A stretch of 64,000 nt of DNA from Gymnogyps californianus. Lineage: Eukaryota; Chordata; Aves; Accipitriformes; Cathartidae. Both the position numbers and the translations under genes were made by a program. Positions 11,442 through 22,844 of this stretch are shown here, piece by piece. The stretch spans positions 48,506,072-48,570,071 of the forward strand of contig NC_059500.1 of the NCBI RefSeq assembly GCF_018139145.2, written 5' to 3'. The notes under the pieces were generated by a model. The model ran no database searches. It was not told the origin of the DNA and saw only the letters and a list, made by a program, of their open reading frames with translations. Every line of letters starts with the position of its first letter. Position 1 is the stretch's first letter.

Positions 11442-14375
11442 GACCATCTGATGTCCTTTTTCTCTGCCTCCAGTTGTGTTTATGGACTACAACCCTGTTC
11501 TTAGGACTACTGAAATTTCTGTAATCTAAGAACTGTTTGACTAACTAAACAGTGGAAACATCAGTATATATAAAGTAGATATGGTAAAGCACCCATTTTG
11601 TACATCCTACCAGATTGGATGTATTAGATGATCTCTGCCTAAAACAAGAATTACATACATCAGCATCAGAAGAAAGCTCAGGGAAGTTTAAGAATCTTTT
11701 GGTAGAGAAAGCTAATTGGAAAGATCTGAATTTAAAGTGATCATTAGTGCAAAATTACTACAAGAACAGTTTATTTGTTTAGAAAATGCAGTGGCTAGAT
11801 AGCTGATTTTCTGTGCAAAAAAGAAAGCAAATGCCCACATCATCTTGCAGAATATGTAAATACTCTAAAACTTAAGTTAGAAACTTTTAAGTGAAATTTG
11901 CATTTGAAAATCATAAGCAATGTATCTGCATTCCTAAATCAAATACCATTAAGAGAACAGATCAAGCCCTTCCCTTTCGGAAACAAAATTTTGACCAATG
12001 CAATTAACTTGTAAACCGTGAAGGCAACAGCAGTTTGTGGTAATCTGTGGTAAAACCCATCAGCACAGAGGGATACTCTTTTGATGAAAAGCATGCTGAT
12101 TGTTGTAGAAAACACACCACAAATTTGTATTGAAGCTTCAGACTCTGTTCCCAGTAAAGAGTCCAGTTGAACACTATGCACAGAAATGCAGTATACGAAA
12201 TCATATAATGTTTTATACAATATGAGATAAAATTAGTACTTATTGCTGTCGCAATTGCTCAGGACTTCCCTTTGGTTTACACCTGCATGTAAAAAAAACC
12301 TGTGCAAATACATAAATATGTCCTTAGACTGCACACATTTACTACCATTTTTCTATTAAAAAAATTATTGTTAAAGAGATGAAGGATAATATTTTCACTG
12401 TGTGGGTCATCGCTAAACTAACTTTTAATTGCTTTCTGCTACAATGCAACTGGCAGGTCTCACTGATTTGAATATAAGCTATTTCCTGACAGGTGAGCAG
12501 CTGTCGCATGCACGCAATGTGTGCAAAAACAGACCTAAGTTCTTGTCTTCAGGCTCATTAAGCTGACTTCCGCATTAGTCCAACTTCAGTAGCAATGCCA
12601 GTGGCACAGGTTTCCTAAATTAGCTTGGCTGAAATTAAATATTTAGAGAAGAAAAGCTTTTAAGACAGCAGGGCACTAGGCCACAACTGCAGTGCAGACC
12701 TACAGAAGCGTCATCTCAAAACACATGCAGAAAAAGAAATCTGCTGGCTTCAAGGCTGATAATCACCAAGCACCATAGGTTAATATAAAGTTTCAGAAGC
12801 ACAGTACATCATCTTGTACTGATTTATAAACTGTATGCATCAGAAAAAAAATTAAAAAGAGAGTGCTAGGATCCAAAAATATGCACGTTCAAAGAAAAAA
12901 AAAAAACAACCACCTTTTTAAAAGTTGTACTCTCCAATAGTGATGCCTGTTGAAAACACTGGGAGATAAGACAGGTCCCTCATATCAGTGAAGAGTGAAC
13001 TTTTTTGTTGTTTTTCTTAAAAGAGCACTAATTATTTGAAGAAATGGTGAATTCATGCCGAGAAAGGTCACTAAGTCATGGAAAAACACTTATTCAAGCA
13101 AAGCAGTGGACATATACTTTATTTTTAAAATCTACCTGTCACCAATTTCACATACAAAAAAACCCCACTCCTGTGTTACACCTAAATTAGGATTGCAGAG
13201 AGCGGAAATAGTATTCATCATACAGAGATTTGTACAATGTCTCTAATAACCATTACTGCACAGAAATCAGCATAGGTAAAGGTTTATTGCAACAACTCAG
13301 AAGCAAAATGTGTCTTCATTCAAAATCTGTTTCACTTTTTTATTACAATTGTACAATTTTAGGCTTTATAAAAATTTCTCTCTCAGAAAAGAAATATACT
13401 ACCAATACAGCAGTAGAAAGGTTTAAAACCACTATCCATACCACAACTTGGTTCTGTTTTTCTGCAAGCACTCTCAATGGCAACTAATGAGCAGAGAAGT
13501 CCCAGGTATGCCGTCAACCATATATCCATCCTGACATGGCTTTCTCCCCAGTGTTTGGATTTGAGGGGCATTCTCTGAGGTATCATAACTCAGTCTTATA
13601 CAAACAATCTTGCTCTCACTTCCCACACAAGTAGCAGTTATTACTAGCTTGTCCAATTTATCATCAGGTCAGCCATGACTTTTAGTTTTGTTTAGGAAGA
13701 TGTCAGATAACCCACAAGTCACAAGAGAGACATTACACAATGCCATGAACAAAAATAACAGGATGCAAGGAGAAAGAAAGAACAAAAGGCTCAATCTCTG
13801 TGGATAACTTTTGAAGCATCTTGGAATAGTCCCAGCCCTGATACAAAATGGATCCTGACATGGTTTTTGCGCACAAACTTCCCCACTGTTGAAGTAACTG
13901 CTACCTGACCTCTTCTTACTCCAACTGGGAGGCACAGGGTATTTTTAAAAGGTGTCTCTCTAAAAGATGCAAGATAGTAGGTACTATAAGAGTATTTGAC
14001 ATTCAGCCCCGTTCAGGCCTAAAAATTTTCAGCTATAGGCAGCTCCCTTATGTGGCCATACTGTACCACTAGCCTACAGTAAAATAATAATCTAAGGTCC
14101 AATGACTGTTGAACTCTATTCTTCCCCCTGAGTTCTCCTGCAGCTTTTTTACTGTCCGCAGGTTACCCAGTGCTCTTCTCAGCCATTACACACGCTTGCA
14201 TTTCGTGTCTTCAAATCCCAGCTTCTCTGTGCTGCAGACACTTCTCTCCCACCCCCTCACAGGTCTCTCTCCCTTAAATATCTGTAAAAAAAAGATGGAA
14301 CTATCTGCCAGTGATCCCAGCTATTGAAATACTTTACTAACTACACCTCTGGTGAACAATCTATGTGCAGCAGAA

Positions 14376-14978
14376 GTGACTGTGCTGGTTTTGGCTGGGA
14401 TAGGGTTAACCTTCTTCATAGTAGGTAGTATGGGGCTATGTTTTGGATTTGTGCTGAAAACAGTGTTGATAATACAGGGATGTTTTCGTTATTGCTGAGC
14501 AGTGCTTGCACAGAGACAAGGCCTTTTCTGCTTCTCACACCACCCCACCAGCGAGTAGGCTGGGGGTGCACAAGAAGTTGGGAGGGGACACAGCCCAGAC
14601 AGTTGACCCCAGCTGACCAAAGGGATATCCCATACCATATGAAGTCATGCTCAGCATATAACGCTGGGGGAAGAAAAAGGAAGGGGGGTACTTTCGGAGT
14701 GATGGTGTTTGTCTTCCCAAGTAACCATTACACGTGATGGAGCCCTGCTTTCCTGGAGATGGCTGAACACCTGCCTGTCCATGGGAAGCAGTGAATGAAT
14801 TCCTTGTTTTACTTCGCTTGCGTGCGTGGCTTTTACTTTACCTATTAAACTGTCTTTATCTCAACCCATGAGTTTTCTCATTTTTACTCCTCCGATTCTC
14901 TCGTCCATCCTACTGGGGGAGTGAGCAAGCGGCTGCGTAGGGCTTAGTTGCTGGCTGAGGTTAAACCACGACAGTGAC
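14376..14978 (+). mobile_element. Solo LTR copy 2 (ERVL-like), with 5-bp TSD
   Basis: The LTR is 14381-14973 (593 bp), starting TGTGCTGG and ending CGACA, flanked by GTGAC on both sides (14376-14380 and 14974-14978). The TATA element is altered (CATATAAC near 14655-14662). ATTAAA is kept at 14844-14849. It is more diverged in its middle part than copies 1 and 5. It lies antisense within the 16-kb intron. Confidence 0.9.
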
Positions 14979-16896
14979 ACTAAAGAAACAGAAATCACAA
15001 ACACTGAAGCTTCTGCACATAAAATATGCAACTTGCTATTCTGTTGAGACAGAAGGAAAAGATGCACTGAAAGCCTCAGATTGTTTAGCTGCACAGTTTG
15101 ATCATATTTATACCCGATTTGCGTCAAATATAGAGTTGCAAAGACACATGACAGAATGCTTTTTACCAAATCGGAACTCAGTAGAGAGAGAATTTTCATA
15201 GAAAAGGAAGAATAAATCAACATGCAAACATATATATGAAATGTTATGTCTGAAACTTTTACATGTACACGAGGCAACATATATTGTAACCAGTAACCTT
15301 AGTTAACAATATTATGTCACTATAGTTGTTTGCTTTACATACATAATGTGCACATAGAGGAAATTCAGGAAAGCTACTGTGAAGTGACAGAGAAAAATCT
15401 GAATACCTGTCTCAAGTCTCAGCCAGTCACCAGCGCTGCATTGCTTTGGGCACAATATTTCACCTGTCAGTATCTTAGTTTCTCAGAGAAAGGGGAATAA
15501 TACTACTCTCCTTTGTAAAACATGTATGTAATTATAGTGCGTTTCTTCCTTTACTCAGGATCCCTATTTACACTTTGAGATGAAAAATATAGTCAATGTA
15601 TATTCATAACATATATTCTTAATGATTTAAAAAAAAAAAAAAGTTTCCAATAGAATGCTTTCTCTGCTTTTCACATTGGGGTTAGATACTTTCCTCCCTT
15701 CTTTACAGAGGCACCATTACCAGGAAACTGTGTTACAGACAGTTCCTTAAAATAACTCTGTGTTGATTAAACTTTAAATCACATAATAAGGGTGTACAGC
15801 CTGTAATTGCTGTTGTCAATTTAGCCAGCTACTATGGACAACAGAGATATCTCATAACTATTCTTTGATATTCAAGATGATGATACAGAAGATCTTATTT
15901 TCTTGGAGAATACCACCATTACGTGAAGCTCTACATTGATTATTTTAAAGACACAGAACATACTATGCTATTGTCTGCCGCAGCTACTAGAGACATGTTA
16001 AAAGTTACTATGTTTGTCTGAAGACTGTTCAGGATGAACTATGCTCCAGCTTCATTTTGCAAGGTGCTGTATTTGTACCTACGCCGAGCTAATCCTTCAT
16101 TTGCAAAATTGTAAGATGTATCTCTGTACACAGTTTAGCTTCACCTACATCAGCTATATGAACTGTGGTAGAGCTATGACTCAGTGAATGCTATCTTTGA
16201 GCTGTGTTTCATAACCAGGACACAGCTCTCTTCTTGTTACAGATGGTGGTGGGTTTTTTTCTTCTTGGACACGCCACTGATTTCTTGCAAGTTCATCATG
16301 CTGCTAACATCTAACACTACTAAACTGAAAGGTTTTTTAGAACTTTGTAAGGGCTATATAAAGACTTTTCAGAGAGTAGCTGTAAAACGAAAATTAAAAA
16401 CAGCAGTAGATGCTTAAATGTCATTCTGTAACAGACAATTAAAGAGCATCTGCAGACTTTGTGCATGAAAATAATTCTCCCTGGGTTCACCTTTTGCAGA
16501 GCTGATGTGTGTACACTACACTTTCACTTCAGTGCTTAATTTCACATCCTGTTTAACCCTACAAAGGAAGATGTGTTTGGTTTCAAGCTCACTTTTAGAG
16601 ACCACCTGCTCATAACGAAATCATTATCCAGGGTTAATAACCTGTGTCTACGAAAGGTCCCAGAGTAGCTGAAGTGCATTAGCTTAGATGCAGAGACTGC
16701 TGCTGGTCATGATCTAGTGCTACCAACCACATGACGCTGCAAAGACTTCACATGCGCTGATTAATACTCTCCGTGCCCTTGATGTAGCGGGGGTGTTGTG
16801 ATTCGAAAGCCCAAAGGCTTAGAGATTTTCAGGCCACTGTTACTAATAGCTGACCTGCCAGACATTGCTACGCTTTTCCTACATGGAAGCCCTTTT

Positions 16897-16978
16897 AAAA
16901 AAAAAAAAAAAAGGAAAAAAAAGGGGGGGGGGGGGGCAGGGAGGAAAGAGAGAAAAAGAGGAAGAGAAAGGCAGGAAG
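16897..16978 (+). repeat. Polypurine tract: A-run, G-run, GA-rich
   Basis: Sixteen A residues, then GG and eight A, then fourteen G, one C and a GA-rich stretch. On the sense strand of the surrounding gene this is a C/T-rich run. Simple sequence; the exact run lengths are likely to be polymorphic or prone to assembly error. Confidence 0.85.
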
Positions 16979-19953
16979 TCATCTTGAAGGTGCGAGATGG
17001 CAAACCAGCCAGGGAGCTAGAGAGGATCAGGAAATGGGACAGGTCAGACTCTTAGAAGCAGAATGAAACAAAGCACGTATTCCTTTGTGTAGGATTTATT
17101 GCTATTTCCTCCCTTTCTCCTTTTTTTCTCCACTATGGATTATGACTGCACTTTAGCCCCACTTGTGGAGAAAACAAGCAGCTCAAAGAAGTTCACTATA
17201 ACATCCTCTCTCTCTTCAGATGCTAAAAAACTCAGGTTAAGTATTGTCTTTGTCAGTTCCCTAAGCAATGTCTCAAGTTAGGTTCAAGGACAGTTCTACA
17301 ATACTTCTCAAACCTATAATGTCATTTTACAAATCTCAAACTTTCAGTTAAGTCGCCAATAATATTGTTTCCAAGAAACACAAGTTAAAATTTTACATTT
17401 TCTGACTTCTGAAATGAAAGAGATATCTACTGAAAAGTACAAGTGAAAACCACACAGAACAGAACTGCAAAGGCAATAAAAACAATATTCAAAGCTGCAG
17501 AAAAAAAGATACAGAAAACAACTAGTACCAAACTAACGAGTGATGAAAATTAAACAGTGCAGAAACAGAAAACTGAAGAGAAACTGCTAGAAGCAAGAAT
17601 AAAACAACTTACATGGAGTAAAAGAAATGCCAATGCATGCAGAGATTTTTCAGCTACACAAATCTAAAATGGAAAAGGATATCTGAAACAGCTAAGCATG
17701 GAGCTGTGCAGCTCATTCACCAGCATAAAAAATACCAGCCCAGGCAGTTTGAACATGAGGGAGGAGGGTCCCGGAGAGCATGGAAAATGACAGCCAACAG
17801 GTGGTTTTCAGGTAAGGAGGCAATACGAACAAAATCTCTAATAGCTTAAGAGAATATGCACAATTATACTTATTCTGTGGTCTACATTTCAGCTAGGCTG
17901 GACAGGAGGGAAAATTTCTAGTATTTTTATTTGAAAGAGACTGGACCAATTTCTTCTTGGGGTAAATTTTACCTCTCTTTATAAACTGAAGGTCTATACT
18001 CCACTTACAGTTCAATACAGAGCTGAATCCACCTCTGCAACAGGCATCAAAATGCCTTGGGTAGTGAGAAAGGATGGGTTTGAATTTGGCTAGCTGAAAG
18101 ACAGCGCTAGCTCTAAGCAGCCTGCCCCGATACCTGCAGCACCAAGGACACGACCCAGTCACACCTGCCAACAGAAGGATGTGTTGCTCATACTTTCAGG
18201 AGGATCTTTGTGATTAATAATGCTCACACAGCACTCTCAAAGCTCTGGGAGGGTCTTCTGCAGAGCTGAATCCTTCACGTGCTCCACACTCCAGTTTTCA
18301 TTTTGTGACTCAGTTAAGATTTCCGGATAGGCACCAGCTGAATTAAAATAATTCTATTAAGTAGAAACTAAGTAAGAAAGGGATGTGTTGCCACAGACCC
18401 AGGAATAAGGATTTTTATTACAAAAAATCCCTATGGCTCTGGACAGGGATCAGAATCTTTTTGTGCTATTACAATAGTCACATACAACGGAGCATTTGTT
18501 GGAGAAGCAGCAACCATTTATTTTTTAACTTGGACCTAAAAGGAGTAAATACTATGTTAAAATGCTTTATCATGCCCTTAACTGAACTCTTCCCTCTCTT
18601 TAATAACCACCTAAAACAAGTTTCAAGTTATTGTTTTTCCTCAGTCTCACACAGATCCAAAACATTTTTTTAATCCGAGCAGTATCTAAAGCTACTGGAC
18701 AAGGATTACATCCCAAGCAAATATTCAATATCCTGAATGGATTCAACATTCGTTTCTGTTTAAAATTAATCCCTCTGTGCACTGGCTGGCTGTGTAACAG
18801 CAAGAAAAGATGTGCATAATTATAACACTGTCTTTCTGCAGTACTAATTTTAGCACTTTTGTGAAGAGAAATTACCGAAGTACTTCCTGTAGCTGCACAG
18901 GAAGTAAATTCAAATAAATCATTAGATAAGACATTTTTCCTTTGAGTATGAAATGAAATTTACAGTAACACTTGTAATCCAAAATAGTACAAACTGGTTT
19001 TTTTATACCATCCATTTAGCTCTTCTCCACTTTCTAAAATGTTTGCTGTGTTTATTTTTGTGGTGGAAGAGATCTTTCTGGCAACTAAAAGAAAGCTGAA
19101 TTTTTGCAAGACCTTGAACTGGAAGAGCATTTCAACACCTGCAGTCTCACCTTCAGCTAAGCACTTGGCAATGGTCTTAGCAACACATTATAATCAGTTT
19201 TGTTCCACAGACTTCCTGCAAGAGGAGTAATTTTGCTCATACTTGTTATTCTTGCACGCAGTGGATGGGGAGCCTCTAGGTCAGAGAAACAACTATATCT
19301 TTTGAAGGGACATAGACTGATAATGGACTAAGTTGTGCAAGAGTTCCCCCCAAAACAGTACAGGATTTCTCTGCTGTCAGTTCAAACCATAAGGAGGAAC
19401 TCCCTCAATTAGTTAGTGGGGTGAGAGTTTTTTCCTTAAATTATCTTCGCTTTTGCACTAAGTACAATGGTCCAACCACTCACCTCTGATGGTCTTTCAT
19501 TTTATTTGGTGGGTTTTGATGCCAAGTCCCTGATTCAGTGTACTTTGCACTAGGTTACAGGGGTTCCTCTGCCCATTATCATTCCTCTGATCTTTCCGTG
19601 ATCCTTGATGGGTGTTTGTGTTTACTGTGATCAGCAATTCACCAGGTAGCCTAACATATACCACTTCAATAGCTGCTCATCAGAATATACATAATTCCTC
19701 CAAAATGAAGAGAGCAGCACACAGCTTATAAGTACAACTGAAAAAATGCCTACCCAAAGTTACTAGTCCAAAAAACCTTCCCCACATTTTTCTCCATGAC
19801 ATACTTGAAATCTCACAACTCCACTATAGTTTTTGGAGTATTTTCAATCCTAGAGTATGTTAGAAAGAACCTTTAGATAATGCCAATGTCCCAAAACAGC
19901 TGACTGCCAACCCACTAAATAACTCCGAAGCATCACCTATATAACCGGCCTTA

Positions 19954-20565
19954 CCATGTCTCCTGGTTTCAGCTGGGATAAAGTTAATTTTCTTCTTAGT
20001 AGCTGGTACTATACTGTGTTTTGGATTTACTGTGAGAATAATGTTGATAACACACTGATGTTTTAGTTGTTGCTAAGTAGTGCTTATCTTAAGGATTTTT
20101 TTCAGTTTCCCATGCTCTGCCAGCAAGCAGGTGTGCAAGAAGCTGGGAGGGAGCATAGCCAGGACAGCTGACCCGAACTAGCCAAAGGGATATTCCATAT
20201 CATAAAACGTCATGCCCAGTATATAAATGGGGGGGTGGAGAGGTTGGCTGGGAGGGGTGGATCGCTGCTTGGGCATCGGTCAGCGGGTGGTGAGCAACTG
20301 CATTGTGCATCACTGGTTTTTTTCCTTTTCCCCCTCTTCTTTTTTTGTTATATTCCTTTTCATTACAATTATTATTACATTTTATTATTATTATTATTAT
20401 TGTTAGCATTATATTTTACTTTAGTTTTTAAACCTTTCTTATCTCAACCCACGAATTCTACCTTTTTTTCCCAATTCTCCTCCTGATCCCACTGGGAGCG
20501 GAGGGGAGTGAGAGAGCAGCTGCGTGGTGCTTAGCTGCTGGCTGGCGTTAAACCATGACACCATG
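19954..20565 (+). mobile_element. Solo LTR copy 3 (ERVL-like), with 5-bp TSD
   Basis: The LTR is 19959-20560 (602 bp), flanked by CCATG (19954-19958 and 20561-20565). The duplication shows that the 5' end is TCTCCTGG, a change of the terminal TG to TC, rather than the TG two bases earlier. TATATAAA is kept at 20220-20227, but the polyadenylation signal has decayed to TTTTAAA. An ATT microsatellite lies near 20368-20401. Antisense to the gene. Confidence 0.88.
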
Positions 20566-22722
20566 CTCTACATCCCACATGCAGGACACTTTGCACAACA
20601 TGCCCTGCAGAAACACCTGCAAACTCTGGGCCAGTTTGTAAATCCATAGGGTTTCAGTTCTGAAAGTAAACACTGCAGTTCCACTTCGCTACACAAATGC
20701 AAAAGATTAATGGGAAAGTGAGGGTCACAATAAACACTCCCTTTACCTCCTGACAGGTAAAAAGATGCCTTTGTAACAAAATGATGCAGTGCCTCCACAC
20801 ATCACATCTACCAATGCCACCAGAAGGTCACAACTCACAGTTTTCTCACCTTAGCATTCTGTACCAATGCTTTACTATTTAGCAAGTCTCTAATGGCATC
20901 TCATTACTCAAAGCTGAATAGCTTCAGTTTCATTGGTATTGAACTCCATGAATTTTTATAGATACTAAGGTTAAAACTTGTTAGGGTATTTAGGTAACTA
21001 AATATATAGGTTGGACTAATTTTCCTAAATTATATTAGCTTTAATGGGAATTAATTGTCTAATTGCAAGAATACTTTCTATATAACTGAAAACACTAAAC
21101 CGTGATTTTTGATCCCCAAGTTTGCTATTTCCATGAACAAGACCCTAAAAACCTTTACAGATGAATGAACAGTGCAGGATTCTTCTCCAAAACTTAAAAT
21201 AGTATATTTTAATGCAATAAAAGGAATGTGAAACTAATTGTCCTGTGTGATCAGATTGCTGAAACAAAAATAGTACAGTTCTTTACACTTTTCTGAGAAA
21301 CTCTAGCAAATGCTGGCTCACACACCAATTAATTCAGCCAGGGTCAATTCTATCAACAGGCAGAAACACCAGAAGGTCTATGTGGAAAATGCAAAAGAGA
21401 GTAATATATTCTGAATTCTGTAGTGTAAACAAAACATTAGAATATGCTTCCTGCCAATACCTATCCATTTGAATATCAAAGAAACGTTGAATCTATAAAC
21501 AGTATTGCTGAAAAAAAACCCACAAAAAGCCAAATTCATTTTCATTAGCAAGCAATTTCAGTTTATGAAACTGGCCCACAGGGAACGTAACTTGAAAAAC
21601 AGTGCTCTCGTTCTGTAGGTGTTGAATCAGGATATTGATACAATTGTACACTAATATATCACACAAACAAATCCATGTCGCAAAGAGCAAATGGGCCAGG
21701 AAATTATACTACATTACCAAATTCTGTTTTTAACACAGCACAGGCAAAACCCTGCACTGAATTCTAATGTTTCTGACACACCGGAACACACAATCCCAAG
21801 GATGCTATCAAACAGGCCCATTAGAAATAACACTTCGTTTGTTGAAGACTCCGATAATCTTCACAGAGACCGCTTTTTCGGGGAGACAAATCCCTACAAC
21901 AGCCTAGATACATCCAGACTGATAACAGCAGAAGCTTGTTTATAAGCTACTATCTCACTCTGTGTTCACAGCTACAGCCCTGGAAGTTAAAAGATATTAA
22001 TTCCCTATATGTGGTCGGTTTTGTTTCACCATTTCTCTGAGTAAGAATAGCAGGACAGCAGAATGCTTTGCAGCAGACCAAGAGCATCGTTACTTTTACC
22101 TCCACCTACACAATTCATCTTGATACAAGCTGGTGACTTAAAGGTCATAATTCTGTTAACCTCATTACCAGTGCTGTTATTTAACCACCTTCAGACAGGT
22201 CACTCAATGACCTTAATAAATCATGTAAAAACATATTCACAGATCTTACATTATCCTAGATTACATTAATTGGTTTGTTATATGTCCACCTGTTGCTTCA
22301 TAGAATCCAAAATCATCCTTTTAACACAGCTTTCCTAAAGCAATTTCTTCAAACACATAAGCATCAGTTCAACTTACAAGACTGATTTTCCATTTTTTTT
22401 CCTGTACATAGTTTATAATATTTCACATTGCTTTTGCAGCAGTGTAAGAATTAGAACCATTGTGCTTTCTTAAAGCAGGAAATCAAAAACACAACTCAAA
22501 TTTGTTCCTACCACTATCTGCAAAAGAGAAATAACTTTATGATCACATTCTATGCAGAAAGACCTCTGCCTACAGAGACCCACTGTGACAGCTGATGACA
22601 CAAAAGCCAAGACAGACAAGTCTTTTTTTGTTTCTTTATAGTGTAGACTTTTAGTCTTAAATCCTCTTTTCTTTATACCAAACAGAATTTTTCTTCAGGA
22701 AACTATCAGTCCTTGTTCTTAC

Positions 22723-22844
22723 CTTACAAAAACTTTCTGACTTAGATAACGGTGACACTGTATTTTCAGTGCTGAAGAGGCTTTAAATTCTGCTTTGTCT
22801 TCTGGAAGAAGTATCTGCTTTTTCATAGCCTCTCTAACATAGCA
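22723..22844 (-). CDS. Coding exon with an IQ-like segment (unrecognised gene)
   Basis: A 122-nt exon, phase 0 to phase 2. The acceptor is GTGTTTTGCTCAG; alternative AGs lie 11-15 nt further in, but only the first keeps phase with the exon at 27675-27830. Two overlapping donors are present (GTAAGGTAAG). The distal one, AAG|GTAAGA, gives the phase required by the next exon. The peptide begins CYVREAMKKQILLPEDKAEF and contains ALKIQCHRYLSQK. This resembles a calmodulin-binding IQ motif (IQxxxRGxxxR), but the arginine is one residue early and the glycine is missing, so any calmodulin role is speculative. Confidence 0.78.

Larger units (their letters stand above)
6753..22722 (-). other. 16-kb repeat-filled intron
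   Basis: Holds a decayed CR1 (about 8490-9720), a GC-rich LTR-like repeat (about 10148-11082), a reverse-strand CR1 fragment (11083-11441), two solo LTRs (14381-14973 and 19959-20560) and a polypurine tract (16897-16978). The stretches in between (6.8-8.5, 11.4-14.4, 15.0-16.9, 17.0-20.0 and 20.6-22.7 kb) are AT-rich and I recognise nothing in them beyond isolated splice-like sites that do not fit the gene's phase. Confidence 0.45.

Noticed and set aside
14974..15201. Plus-strand frame of 75 codons just after solo LTR copy 2, with protein-like composition
   Set aside because: No splice sites or family match, it is antisense to the gene, and a minus-strand frame overlaps it. Chance is the best explanation.
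16761..17055. Frames encoding runs of Lys/Gly or Phe/Leu/Pro
   Set aside because: Translations of the polypurine tract, not genes.
17613..17663. Minus-strand 51-nt segment with an excellent acceptor (CCTTTTCCATTTTAG) and donor CAT|GTAAGTT
   Set aside because: It is open only in phase 0, but the flanking exons join in phase 2; in that phase it hits a stop at once. Kept out of the coding chain; it could at most be a poison exon.
20200..20486. Frames over solo LTR copy 3, and similar ones at 36851-37099 and 56959-57180
   Set aside because: These are LTR sequence; the hydrophobic runs come from the ATT and T-rich parts.
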